DNA from: Pteria penguin
Lineage: Eukaryota; Mollusca; Bivalvia; Pterioida; Pteriidae
Length of the DNA stretch: 64,000 nucleotides
Assembly: GCA_035048485.1 (NCBI GenBank)
Contig: CM068585.1
Coordinates: 58,010,637-58,074,636 of the forward strand
Direction of reading: 5' to 3'
Positions 33,400-44,639 of the stretch are shown here, piece by piece. Position 1 is the stretch's first letter. Each line of letters starts with the position of its first letter. Made by a program: the position numbers and the translations under genes. The notes below the pieces were generated by a model that had not been told where the DNA came from, ran no database searches, and saw only the letters and a program-made list of their open reading frames with translations.

Positions 33400-33403
33400 T
33401 TAA

Positions 33404-33815
33404 GCAAAAAGCCAAATGATGCAGGTAAGACCACGGGGCTACAGAAAAATTTGCATCTTGCTATTGGGCCCCCATTTGAGTTATGCTTGGATGTAAATGT
33501 TGAAGATGGTCTCACAAATGGAACTCCTTGCTTTATAAGAATGTTTGATTATAGAGTGCCTAATTCCCAGCGTTGTAGCATTTGTTTGGTTGAGTTTGAA
33601 AACCCCACATCTGGTGTTCTTCAGACAAAAATATTCACAATTATATAAAAGAGATACACCAAGGAATTGGATTCCTATCATGGAAGTAACCAGAAGCTTC
33701 AACATACAGCATTACAAAACATACAGTGTTGTAAGGAGACAGTTTCCACTTCACGTCTGCTGGTAAAACAATACACAAGACACAAGGTTCCATTTGAATA
33801 ATGCAGTGGTATACA
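33404..33815 (+). pseudogene. Helentron helicase, C-terminal part
   Basis: The frame has LDVNVEDGLTNGTPC, matching the DVEDGLTNG signature of Helitron helicases, then after a frame change RRQFPL-type sequence followed by a TIH-K-QG-like motif and NNAVVY. These correspond to motifs V and VI. A frameshift near 33640 and a stop at about 33764 break it, and the inverted-repeat element cuts it at 33816. Confidence 0.8.
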
Positions 33816-35890
33816 TAGGTCAACCTCGCTCCCGTATGTTTTATGAATACTAAATGAACGTCTGACCCAAATGCTCTCGCTTACCATATAAAAGAAATGT
33901 CAAATCGACAAACCGTGACATTTAACTGGCGGTGACCTGCACGGACGGTCAGCATGGCTGTACAAAATGTATGAAAACTTTTTTTCCTCACTATGCACTG
34001 TACATAGATATCTAACACTAACATCACTAGACGGATTCATTTATTTACATTTTTACATGTATTTAATTCCTTTACAACAATTTAGTTATGTGTCTATAAT
34101 TTCATTTTTGACTGATCTTATACAATACGGATGCAAGTCTACATGTATAATGTAATTGATTGATATTTTTGGTTTTACGTCACACCACGTATATTTCACG
34201 TATATGGTGACGGCATCTGCCTGATGCGGGGCATACAAATTTTGACCTTTGCAACAGACCCACCCGAAGCAGTGAGGGATCTTTAACGTGCCATGCATAC
34301 CACGACACGGGGCCTCGGTTTTTACCGTCTCATCCGAAAGACAGGACACCGGCATGGCCAGAGCGGGAATCGAACCCCGGCCTCCCGATCAGGAGCCCGG
34401 CGCGATACCACTAGGCCACACCGGCTTCATGTATAGTGTATACATACATATGTTATTGCATTTCATAACATGATCCACTGCAGATAGGAGACGCAAGGGT
34501 CTTGTCTGACTAAACCACCATATTCTACCCGAGTGGCATTCGCCCAAGTTAACTGCCCTCAAATTTACACTTTTCCCCTGCATCCCACCCCTTCCCTCAT
34601 TTCTTCTCCTTACCACTTCACCTCAAAAATAAAATGAAATTCGAAATTAGTATACAGCATTCCCAAGGACACCTTCCACACCTGCGCCCCCCCCCCCCTT
34701 CCCCCTTCTGTTTTTTTGCACCTGTTTAAGAGACCTTGGGCAAAAAAGCGTTCGGTCGTTCCGTCCGTCTGTTTGAACAATAGAATGTTGTTACAGTACC
34801 AAAATTCAACAGTAAGTATATCCCCTAAGCGTCATCATGTCACAGCTATGTTTATTAGCAGCTGGGGCATCGTGTTTCAAAAACGCCGCAGGTTGTTTAG
34901 TTAAAAATGTTACGAGTTCTTGAATTTGTATAAACACCGTACTAGCCCGTAAATAACAATATAAATTATCACAAAAGTGTCATACAGTTCTCTGTTTCTG
35001 TACTATTATTGATGAAAAATGTTTGTACTTGAAATAAAATAAATAAAAAAAAAAATAAATTAAAATAATACCTTTGTGAATCAAGACGTCAGAAGAGTCC
35101 TATAATCTACAAATAACATAATTCAGTATGCACCCACTATGTTGGAGCGTGAACAGAGTCTCGTGTATAAGTTTGAAGATTTCGTCTTCATTCTATACCA
35201 TTTCCTGTTTGTATGTTACTTATTCGAACACTCCAAAAGATGTGTCAACAAACGGATGTGTAAACTGATGTGTATTTTATATGGTAAAGTAACTGTATGC
35301 ATGTATAAATAATAGTATGCTTTCCGAATGTGTGGTATGTTGTGGAGTATTTGGAATTTGGCTCTTGTAATTTGGAGAAAGGATAGTATTACCTGAATAT
35401 CGTAAGTTTTCAAATTACCTACATCTTATTTGCCTGTTTACATTTGCACGGAGAGGGTGGGTTCGTTACAAGTACAACTGAACAGACGAAACTATTTGTA
35501 CATTATGATATATGTCATACCTGGTCATATTATAATATCTAAATAACTAGTACATGTAATATAATTTGTTCGTTGGAACTTTAAAATTTGTTTATTTACG
35601 TTACGCACGGTTGGGTGGGTGGCCTTTTCGTGGCAAATGCATACAACATTACAGTACCATGTATTATGTATGTTACTTCAAAAATAAAGAAACAAAAAAT
35701 GAAATATTTAGAGATAATTACATATACTTCTGTTTGTGACACCATGTTGCCTTTGTCGTCTCTTCGATGAAATGTCACGGTTGCATGCCTACGCCTGTTT
35801 CTTTTATACCGTGAGAGAAAGCTCTGTTCGAGCATTTGGGTCAGACGTTCATTTAATATTCATAAAACAATCGGGAGTGAGGTTGACCTA
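33816..35890. mobile_element. 2.1 kb element with long terminal inverted repeats
   Basis: The left arm TAGGTCAACCTCGCTCCCG and about 70 further bases recur inverted at the right edge (TGAGGTTGACCTA, to 35890), arms of about 85 bp with scattered changes. TA occurs at both outer edges. The interior carries a SINE (34150-34425), a C run near 34686 and no transposase. Directly right of it, GGTTAACTTCGCTCCCATA looks like a further degenerate end. Non-autonomous; superfamily not determined. Confidence 0.65.
34150..34425 (-). mobile_element. tRNA-derived SINE (family b), copy 1
   Basis: Minus-strand head GCCGGTGTGGCCTAGTGGTA contains an A box, and GGGTTCGATTCCCGC a B box. The body has TTAAAGATCCCTCACTGCT and GCATCAGGCAGATGCCGTC, and the tail GGTGTGACGTAAAACC ends in ATCAATCAAT. 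Head, body and tail all recur in the same order at 37422-37675. Pol III transcribed SINE; no protein. Confidence 0.85.
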
Positions 35891-35959
35891 GGTTAACTTC
35901 GCTCCCATAAAAAAAATTCGAAACACCACGGCTTCTTATGGTGAGAGGCCAGCTTTAAG

Positions 35960-36527
35960 GAAACACATTGAAGATGTTAAGTAAGATTTTTATCTAATGC
36001 AAGTTGATTTTCTTGCTTTGTGCGAGACATAGGTGTTCAAGAGAGATGCACAATATTGAATTGGCGGTTTTTCTTTCTATTGTGGGGATAAAGAGCACAG
36101 TAGACATGGTATGGCCATATACAGTAAGATGAATGTAAATTTTACCCCGTTTTGTGTAGACGGGGTAGAAGCAATTACAACTAGAATGAACAATTACAAT
36201 ATCTGTGTAATCTACATCCCTCCCAAGTTTGCAGTTAGAGAGATTTTTCTAGCATTTATACACAACGTGCAATCATTGATAGATTTCAATCAACCTACTA
36301 TATTAATGGGGGATTTTAACCAATATGCTTTAAAAAGATTAAATATTTCATGTGTCTTGTCAGAACAGTTTTCATTTAGACGGTTGATAACATCTGTGAA
36401 TACTGATTATGAGTCCTGCCTAGATCATATTTATGTAAATTTTCCATTAGACAGATTGCACTCTTACGGAACATTTGAGTCATATTACTCTGATCACAAA
36501 CCCATTTACGTGAAATTGAAACCATGA
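35960..36527 (+). pseudogene. Helentron AP-endonuclease-like domain
   Basis: From 36111 an open frame of 138 codons has IYIPPKFAVREI, PTILMGDFNQYAL (GDFN catalytic block, about residues 63-75), SCLDHIYVNFP (LDH block) and YYSDHKPIYVKL (SDH block) ending at the stop. Upstream, with stops, FLALCE and an ALCET-like motif continue the domain. These are the exonuclease-endonuclease-phosphatase motifs. In Helentrons this domain follows the helicase and may cut or prime DNA. A non-LTR retrotransposon origin is the alternative, but the position after the helicase favours Helentron. Confidence 0.8.
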
Positions 36528-37421
36528 ATTTTACCTTCACAAGTATTAAATTGTCCGTTAATACACTCTTCTAGTACGAATTGATATGTAGAGTTGATAT
36601 GTTGATATGTCATACCAGACATTCTCTTTAACAGATATTTTTTGTTATGTAGAATATACTGATTTGATAAATTAGATTGTAAGAAACACAATTTTCAGGA
36701 AAATTCAGGAGATTTAATATCTCAATCTAATAGGGGAATCAATTATTGTATAATAATCTTCATCTACACTAACAATACAAAAGATTTGAGTCTATGATTG
36801 CCTAACTGTATATAAAGGGTCAGTAGGACACAGGATCCCGTGATATCCTTTTTAAGCACCTGTGAATGGGAACCGAAAAATGGAAATTATTTTATGATGT
36901 AATATCCGTAAACTAGCAAATGTTTCTAAGGCTCCCTCAAAGGCATAAATGACAGATCCATTCACAAATGGGTGCATCTATCTCCATGGGTGATATTTGT
37001 GGACATTAAATGACTTTATGATCAATACATTTTCTATCATGTTTCAACGGCTTTACCGTTCTAGTCTATTGTGACCTTGATCTTTGTCTCCTGACCTTGA
37101 AAATCAATAGGGCACATCATCTCTCCGTTGATGGCATTAATAGAAGGCTTGATGATGATGTAATGGACTCTTTGAATTCTATAGTGTTCAGAAGGATTCA
37201 CTTTATTTATGGAAAATTACCAAGGTGGGAGGGACACTTTTGTAGCATATATCTCAAACATTATACCTCAAAGCTATATCTAATTTGATATTAAATTAAA
37301 GCTCATATCTTAGAGAAGCATTGGCGTCCCCTCCACGTGTGAGGTTGTCAGTAAGGGGACAAGTAGTGCAGGTAAGATTGAAGTCAATTGCGTAAAGCTT
37401 TGTATTGTACACTACAATCAG
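36528..37421. other. Non-coding stretch after the Helentron
   Basis: AT-rich. No exon, repeat partner or Helentron end is recognised. Confidence 0.4.
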
Positions 37422-37675
37422 AGGTCAGTGTGACCTAGTGGTATTGCATTTGCCTCCGGATCAGCCCCGCTCTAATCATGCCAGTGTTCTGTCTTTTGGT
37501 TGAGACAGTTAAAACCAAGGAAGCGAGACCCATGTTATGCATGGTATGCATAGCATGTTAAAGATCCCTCATTGCTTACGGTTACATTTGTATACCCTTC
37601 ATGAGGCAGATGCTGTCACCAAATAGGTGCAGTAAGTGTGGTGTGACGTTAAACAAAAACCAATCAATCAATCAC
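37422..37675 (+). mobile_element. tRNA-derived SINE (family b), copy 2
   Basis: Same family as 34150-34425 on the plus strand: GTCAGTGTGACCTAGTGG head, GTTAAAGATCCCTCATTGCT body, GAGGCAGATGCTGTC, and a tail GTGTGACGTTAAAC ending CAATCAATCAATC. The B box is degraded by a deletion, so this copy is older or inactive. Confidence 0.85.
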
Positions 37676-37911
37676 TACAGTCAAGGTGGTACTGAGAATG
37701 CTCACTGCCTATCTGACGACATGAATATTAATGAGCTCTGGAGGTTTTGTTTGCATTGTCCCATGGGTTTTGTGCAGTACGATCTACCCCATGGGTTTCA
37801 CCCAATGAAATATATGTAGTGCTTATAGAACCAAAAGTATACTACTTGTGTTGTAAAATTACAACACTTATATTGTTTTAGGATTTTATTCATTTGTTTT
37901 ATAAATTACAG
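37676..37911. other. Non-coding flank
   Basis: No supported feature. It ends with the acceptor-like TTTTATAAATTACAG before 37912. Confidence 0.4.
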
Positions 37912-38131
37912 GAGAAGGCAACTCGTGAGGTTGTGGTACGCAATGAAAAAAATACAAATCAAGAATATATTTATCGAAGACAAGAGCGCAAAGTGCAAAA
38001 TAGCCCTGTGGAGGGAGTGCTCGAACGCTTAAACCGTCCTGGGGATTTTGTAGAAATAACGGACGTCGTGACAAATGTTTTCCGAAATGAGACATTTTTG
38101 TCTACAACGTCCAGAACCAAGATCACTATAT
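37912..38131 (+). CDS. Candidate exon, OB-fold (RPA-like) peptide
   Basis: Open from TAAATTACAG to a GTATAT donor candidate at 38132. The peptide runs EYIYRRQERKV, then LNRPGDFVEITDVVTNVF and NETFLSTTSRTKI. The pattern GD-VEI-DV-----FLSTT-S-T-I resembles ssDNA-binding OB domains of RPA1-like proteins. No neighbouring exon completes the domain in frame. It may be a host gene fragment or TE-borne RPA-like sequence. Tentative. Confidence 0.35.
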
Positions 38132-38931
38132 GTATATGTCAGTTTCTTTGTAGGTAGATAAAAGATGCTTGCATTCTTTATCTCTTGTTGTTAATTTTTA
38201 ATAACTTCTCTAATAGAATTAACCAGATGACAGAACCTTTCAACCTAAAAATCAAATATAAGGCTAACATTGAAGGTTTTTATACACTAGAATATCATCT
38301 TAAAGCACTCATTTTCCTTGTTGCAAAACACTTACCAAATGCCTTCAATTTCACTTTGGCCATACATTTGTATGATTTTAACTGGTAAGATGTTATGGCT
38401 CAAGTACAACACGTTAATGTTTACTCAGATAAATGTTAAATTTCAACTTAACATGGGTCTAACTTCATGTTAAGGATTTTATTTGATGTCCATGTATTGA
38501 GGTGCAATGCTTTCGAGTACTTTTAAAAACTACATGTAAGTTAAAGGCCAATTTGACATGATTGAGGAGTAGACACCAGAACGCTGCTACTCAACGTCAT
38601 CACTGATTTTCCTTTATAAAGAATGTGATGTCAGTGATGTCTTTTATTTCAGGATTTCAACTATTTTAAATTAGTTGTCACTGTACCATTAGGATTCACA
38701 ATAATATCTTGTTTATTTCTACATCTGCATTTGTAAACCTTCATTTTCTTATTATTTTTTTTCTTTTGGCTTTTACAGAAGACAGAAAGTCCAATAGAGA
38801 GAGAGACATTTAAAGCAATACCTTGCTGTTTCGAGTAAAAAAGGAAGAAGTACCGAAGGGTAAACCATATCTCATAGTCTATGCAATATTCCTTCTTTGT
38901 TACTTATATCAATGACTTGTTTATTTAATAA
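38132..38931. other. Non-coding stretch between candidate exons
   Basis: An acceptor-like CTTTTGGCTTTTACAG at about 38764-38779 is followed by a short frame (KTESPIERETFKAI) that stops after 19 codons. Otherwise nothing is recognised. Confidence 0.35.
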
Positions 38932-39103
38932 GGAAAATGATGCGGTAAAAAGCATGCCCTTGAATGTAATAAGGAACTCCCTGCCCGACATTTCCAGAGA
39001 AGACTTGGAAGAATATATAATTTCACTGTGCAAGCCCACTCTCACAGTGTGTTGCACATCCCAGAATGGAACAGTTATCTCAGCAGAAATAGAAGATTTG
39101 TAG
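38932..39103 (+). CDS. Candidate terminal exon of unknown gene
   Basis: A frame with codon-like composition runs from a weak acceptor (TTTAATAAG) to a TAG at 39101-39103. The peptide includes PLNVIRNSLPDISREDLEEY and ends SAEIEDL. No family is recognised. The 40 bp before it (TTGTTACTTATATCAATGAC...) recur at about 39838-39875, ahead of TTTAATAGGGAAATAG, so the intron-exon edge was partly duplicated. Its link to the exon at 37912 is unproven. Confidence 0.3.
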
Positions 39104-41836
39104 TGAGACATTAAATTAAATGGCAGAATGACAGTATGTCATGATTTTGTGATGTAATGGAAAACTTCTTTTCTTTTTCTTTTTCATATTTTAGTAAAGA
39201 AACTCACATTTTTGTTTGTTTGAAATTGTTTGTTGTTCATATCGCAAAATTATGGTGATAATAACAAAGATTGAAAGTCTGTTCTGACATATCAAGTTAA
39301 ATGACACGTAGCCATGATTTTGTAAATTAATGGGATGTGTGTTTTGCATCTTGATTCTTATTTGTATTTGTAACTCGAGAAGTTGTACATAATTTTGTCT
39401 GTGGTGCACATCCTAAAATGGCACAGGGATAATAGCAGACATTTATATATGTTCATTTTGATATGCAAATAAGTATTTCTTCTTTGAATATTGTTTGATA
39501 TACTTTCTTTTCTTTCTTATTAATATTATCTTAATACTGAATATGTAGCCATTACCCGGATTGCAAAGCAAAGTTGTCTTTATTGAACTAACAATTCCAT
39601 TGTCTGGCTGCATCAACATCTTTTAGTATTTATGTTTATTAACAATAACTCAACTCTCCCAACCCCAGATGTTAATTTACATTCATAAGCTTTATCCACC
39701 ACCAACTTTTTTCTTCAAAAGTATCTTCGTAGATAGGCTTTGATGATCTGTTTCCGTTGTGACATTTGTTAATATTTTCACCATGATGCCTACTGACCTT
39801 ATATTCGATGTGTACTATTCCATGAATCAAGTTTGCTTTGTTACTTATATCAATGACTTGTTTATTTAATAGGGAAATAGAAGTGTTTCAACAGCCATTA
39901 GATTTCACAAACTGTGAACACTTCGCAATCCGGCCATACTTTTAGCAGCGTTTTGTTTATTTTATACATGTAGTAAGATTTTAATTCTTATAGTAATAGC
40001 TGCTCATAATTTCTTGTTTAGTTGTAATTGTTTAAAGTGTATGTCTTATTATGGTGTAGTGATAAAGGCATATTGAAAGTTTATGATTTTCAACTTAAAT
40101 GATAGTTCCATCTCATTGACATTATGCTATATAATGGAATGCTTTTATCTCCATTAAGTGTTTTGCTGATTTTGATATGCATTGATGAGATAGATCTGTA
40201 TGCTTCTTGTTCAACATGATATACTTTGAATTTTTATATGCAATTAAAACTGTATACCCTATGTTCGCTAGTAGAATGCATATTATGGGTTGATTTATTC
40301 TAAATTGTTTTGAATATATAAATAAGCCTAAAACATATTAAAAAAAGGACCCTTGCAAATATTGGGATCAAATTCGTCGTATTAAGTGAGATATGGCTGT
40401 CTAAAACACGATGTTTGTAAACAGAATGTTTACAACCAACTTATCACGTGATCTAATTCAGAAGCCGCCACATCACGGACACTTGTGGAGGGCGAGGTAA
40501 ATAAACTTGACGAGTAACTTTAAAAATCTGTATTCAAGTCTGCTAAAGTTAGTATTTACTGAAATCGATTTCTTTTGGAGTCTCCCTTCATCGTATTTGT
40601 TTTAAGTAAACTGCGCATGTGCGAAGTCAGGTCATGGTTGTATTTATGGAATACCCACTTTATTTACGAAGTATTTTCTTTTTATTTTGATATCTCCGAG
40701 GGTTTGAAGCAACAAAAGATGTTATCAACGCAAAGCTAATACTTTCAGCTATACGAGAAAAATACAGTTTTTGTTTTACATGCGCTAATTTTTGAAATTA
40801 TACTGAATTGTAGGGTATACAACTTTAAGAGATAGGTTGTCTTTCGTTTTTGTTCATCAGCATTGTAAATTTAATATACATTTCTTGCCTGAACACATTC
40901 AATACTACTTGAATTGGAAATTAATTGCTTTGTTAAATATACTGGTAACGTGAGACAGATTCCATTAAGTTTGTAGTTAACAACTTTATCCATGATTTTT
41001 TGTTACAATTTTTTATATACTGTCTTCAATATCGATAAACAAAATCCTCCAATTTATTTCATGTATAACAAACTCTGTTTGTTAATACTTTCATTAAAGG
41101 CATGCAGGTTATCATATTAAGTTAAACATGCATATATAATGCCAAATAAATCCAACTTCCCAAATATTTTTATCAGTATTAAAACACCACTGTTGCTAGT
41201 AATTGTTAATGGTGCAATAGTCATGCTACGCAGCCATGTATGTTACAATGTGTATTTTTGTTTAGAATTTAGATTATTAGCCATTTGGTTTTGTTTGATT
41301 TGAAATACTTGTATTATTAATGTACCCAATGTTATCTAGTTTTACCATTTCTTTGTTATTGGGAGTTACTTTTTATTTACCATTTGTATGTTGAGACCAT
41401 ATTAATCTAAAGCACATGTACAGTGTACACTCCATTATAATAGCTATTCATTACTACTTCATAAATGATACAATATATAAATTAAGCTCAGCATCATTAT
41501 TTTGTTTACAAAAATATTTCAATCTCGGTTAAAAATTAAGTACTTCTTATTTTCATGGTGATTGTCATTCACCCACAAATTTTCTATATTTTCATAATCG
41601 TTTAATACGCATTTGAATTTAATGTTCCTATGCATTATACTTCTTCATTGTATCGACATATGATGTTATTTTCATACTCTTTTGATAAATATATGAGTTT
41701 ATTGTTCACACTTTGCATTTCGTCATAATATACTGATGCAAGTTTTACTAGAAAATCATGATAAGTGCAATAAATTTCTTTGTTGTTATATCTTGTTTTC
41801 TTCCATTTATAAAACAATGCTTGCCTGTTTAAACAG
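39104..41836. other. Long AT-rich non-coding stretch
   Basis: No supported exon. Apart from the 40 bp duplicate near 39838-39875, one GC-richer patch at about 40440-40640 contains CTGCGCATGTGCGAAG, similar to an NRF1-type site, but no transcript can be attached to it. Confidence 0.4.
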
Positions 41837-42062
41837 AATATTGTCTATCTGATGTCAGCATATGACTATATCTTTGCTATGAAAAGTGATGGGCCTCTGA
41901 AACTTCATAGGTGCACTCTTCACCACAAGGCATCATCAAAGACCAAACTCTTGACCATGTTCATGAAAAAAGCAACCAATTGGCTAGATGTCAGTTATAG
42001 AAATCAGAGAGTTTGCACGTTATTTCAGAGTCGACGTGACGCCACATTAAGATACAGTTGTT
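41837..42062 (+). CDS. Weak candidate exon
   Basis: An open frame follows CCTGTTTAAACAG and reaches GTAATCC. It encodes a basic, His/Lys-rich peptide (LKLHRCTLHHKASSKTK, then KKATNWLDVSY). No family is recognised, and there is no in-frame partner. Chance is possible. Confidence 0.2.
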
Positions 42063-43413
42063 GGTAATCCCTTATACATTTCGAAGATAACGTGGGGGAG
42101 GGGGAATTAAACACGGTGTTTATCGTAGACTGTAATGCAACTTTCCTCAAAACATTTTGAACTCAAGGGCTATTATGAGTCATAAAACTGTCGAGATTAA
42201 TTGAGAAATCTTCCAAAGATTGATCTCCTTTACTCCTTTAAATGTGATAAAACCCGTTTCTGAGATGAAAAGATTTCAAATCTCAGATTCTTGGAATAAA
42301 ACAACATTCAATAATGAATCTTCACCCAAACAAATATGACGTGTATTGAGCAATGTGACCAATCCAGATTAGAGAATAACCTATAACAACTACATATTTC
42401 TTGCTCTCAATTGTTCAGTTGTACCCGGTATATTAATCAATTGGGTCTATACATGTTACATATCCGGTTCAATGTTTTAGGTAGTGCAGAATTCTGTTAT
42501 AAGAATAGGCATGAAGATCCGAGTAGGTAATGAATGGTTTTATCCTAAGCTAAGCTTTTCAATATTTTTTTACAAATATTATTTTTAAAACATGTACTTT
42601 AAAACTTGCATTTGTATTCATTGAAGAAGCATTCTTAGGTGATAAATAATCCTTGTATAATATAGGATTAAACTATAAGATTTCACTTAGAAATTTAAGA
42701 TAAATCCCTGAGAGATTTAAGTCATTACAAGCCACTAAGACGCATCATCTGAGCCATTCATACATATTGCATGAATTTCACTCTTCCATACAATGTGGTA
42801 CATATTTTAAGTATCGATGGTTGGGTAATTACACCAGGGTGAACTAAGAGCCGCCTATCAGTACTTTCACTACTTTGATACTATATATAGGGAGGAACCC
42901 GCATTTTCAGTGGTTCATATGTCAGTTCTAGTTCTAGTTATTGTACTTGTTCCAGTTGTCGCCGTTGCTCTTCATTGTTTATGTACATATATGTTGATGG
43001 ATTTTATGTGCAGTTGTAAATAAATAGTGAACTTTAATCCTGGATTATTATTTGCTATTCATGAAAATACAACATGCGATTTATGTGAAGCAACACCCGT
43101 TGTTCGTCTGTGCAAGATATGAGAGATGAAATATAAAACCAGTAGCCGCTCGGAATAATATATAATATTATAGACGTTACAATTACATGTATGTGTAATA
43201 GAGCTGGTCTGGTGTAAACAGCGACCACGTAAATAGAAAAATGATTAGTTTTCTGATTATGGGAAATAAAGACATAAACTTTAATCCCCATAGGATGCCA
43301 TTTATTTTAAAGAACTTGGTGACAAAATACTAATTTGACACAATGTTATATAAAAACAATCTCATTCCATGCCTTGAAAAATAAGAGTGTAAACAAAAGA
43401 CTTCTTTCTTCAG
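42063..43413. other. Flank and intron of F5/8C gene 2
   Basis: 43298-43413 matches the gene 1 intron at 24169-24228 and 24873-24921, without the 630 bp insertion found there. The counterpart of the first F5/8C exon is not found to the left. 42880-43023 has a TATA-like ACTATATATAGGGAGG and a later AATAAA, which could be a solo LTR that replaced it. Confidence 0.45.
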
Positions 43414-43435
43414 ACATGCGTCTTCATAATATCAC
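43414..43435 (+). pseudogene. F5/8C exon of gene 2, left piece before Ty3 insertion
   Basis: After the acceptor CTTTCTTCAG, 22 bases read in the expected phase as MRLHNIT, matching RLRNITI in gene 1. The exon is cut by the Gypsy-1 LTR directly after TCAC and continues at 53822. Removing Gypsy-1 with one TCAC restores an open exon. With the element in place the exon cannot be translated normally. Confidence 0.8.
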
Positions 43436-43961
43436 TCTAGTGTAGTTTTTATATTTACTTAACTTGTATGTTTATAATCTTAAATTCTTGCCTTATCTTA
43501 CGTTGATTTTTATAGCCTAGATATTGTTGATTCATTGTTAGTTGAAATGCGTAGTATGACCTTTGTTTACTTGGGTTGCTGGTGAAATTGCGTAGTTATA
43601 TGACTTTTGTATATTTTTAGTTCGTCGTTTGGGTTTTATGTAATACTGAGAAGCAGCCCAGACTGTGCTTCCCAAACACGTATAAATAGGGGGACATGTA
43701 ATTAGGTCAGTAGTTCACGATCGGGATTTTAACCAAGTAGCAGGATATTACTTGACTCCGTTCATCAGTTAGCATCGTGTGATTATTGTGCTTCGTGTTT
43801 TTATTTGTGTATAGTGTAAATAAACTTGTTAATTTTCTTTCTGGAACTTATACTTCAAATTAGAGTACGCACTAGCCAATTGTGGTAATCGTATGTCCAT
43901 CTGTAAGAGTGTTCAGACAGCAACTTGTATCGGCGACCCTGACCGCTCGACCGACGTTAAA
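43436..43961 (+). repeat. Gypsy-1 5' LTR
   Basis: About 526 bp. The tip is TCTAGTG where the 3' LTR has TGTAGTG. It contains a TATA box TATAAATAGG at 43681 and a poly-A signal AATAAA at about 43820. The end GACGTTAAA corresponds to GACGTTACA in the 3' LTR, giving an ancestral TGTA...TACA. Confidence 0.9.
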
Positions 43962-43966
43962 AACGG

Positions 43967-43984
43967 TGGATAAGCGGTGGGATT
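43967..43984 (+). promoter_or_regulatory. Candidate primer-binding site
   Basis: TGGATAAGCGGTGGGATT starts 5 nt after the LTR. The TGG start and position fit a tRNA primer site; the tRNA was not identified. Confidence 0.35.
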
Positions 43985-44155
43985 CATTCCCAACTGAATG
44001 TATTCACGGATTTCTGATGAATATTGGTGCGAGTTAATTGTGAAGTGTATATTGTTGTGTGAAATTTTCGCGGTGTTTATTGGAACTTAAAGTGTTTATT
44101 GTGTAACAGAACACGCATTGTTGTCTGAAGTGTAGCGCATTAGAGCAAATATTAC

Positions 44156-44386
44156 ATGATAAATTTGATTACTTCAATCATGAACAGTGAAAAGCGCAGA
44201 TTTGTGAAATGTTTTTATATCAGTGAAAACGGAAAATTATGTTTTCGGAAGATTGTAGATATGCATTCACACGTCGAGTGCGAAGAATGCTTTGCAGTTT
44301 TCCTCAAATCCAATGCGGATATTAAGATTCTTAATACAAAGGAAGGAAAAATATTGCGATATTTTTGCCGTGTGTGTGGCTCCTGA
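44156..44386 (+). CDS. Gypsy-1 leader ORF, zinc-ribbon-like
   Basis: A 76-codon ORF between the 5' LTR and gag. It has CEEC near residues 43-46 and CRVC near residues 71-74, spaced CX2C-X25-CX2C, the layout of a small zinc ribbon, after a basic N-terminus (SEKRRFVKCF). It is intact while gag and pol nearby are full of breaks. Small ORFs in this place are not part of the standard Ty3 plan. It could be an accessory protein or a chance ORF; no family recognised. Confidence 0.4.
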   Translation: MINLITSIMNSEKRRFVKCFYISENGKLCFRKIVDMHSHVECEECFAVFLKSNADIKILNTKEGKILRYFCRVCGS

Positions 44387-44639
44387 CTGAAACTTTAAGT
44401 GATTGGATTTGTGTGACACTTCTTTTCAAATTCATTAGATAAGATGGATTTCTATATATTTCATCAATTTATGTGTATTGGATGATAATATATAGACACG
44501 CATACTTACATAGGATTTAGTTCTGATTCATGGCAAACGTTATTTGTGTATCGTTTGATCTCGAATGTGCAGCTAGGCAACATAATAATTGAGAGCTGTG
44601 CTTTATTGTGTATTGTGAGCAAGAAGCTGTATATTCACG

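Larger units (their letters stand above)
29893..36527 (+). mobile_element. Helentron (Helitron2-type) relic with three nested insertions
   Basis: In order: a Rep segment (29893-30525), weakly readable linker, PIF1-type helicase pieces (31345-31832, 32523-32800, 33404-33815) and an AP-endonuclease-like domain (35960-36527). Rep plus helicase defines Helitrons; the added endonuclease after the helicase is characteristic of Helentrons. Insertions: an R1-containing block (31833-32522), a TTAA MITE (32810-33399) and an inverted-repeat element (33816-35890). Ends were not located: the Rep start is truncated, and no CTRR-hairpin 3' end was found. Confidence 0.8.
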
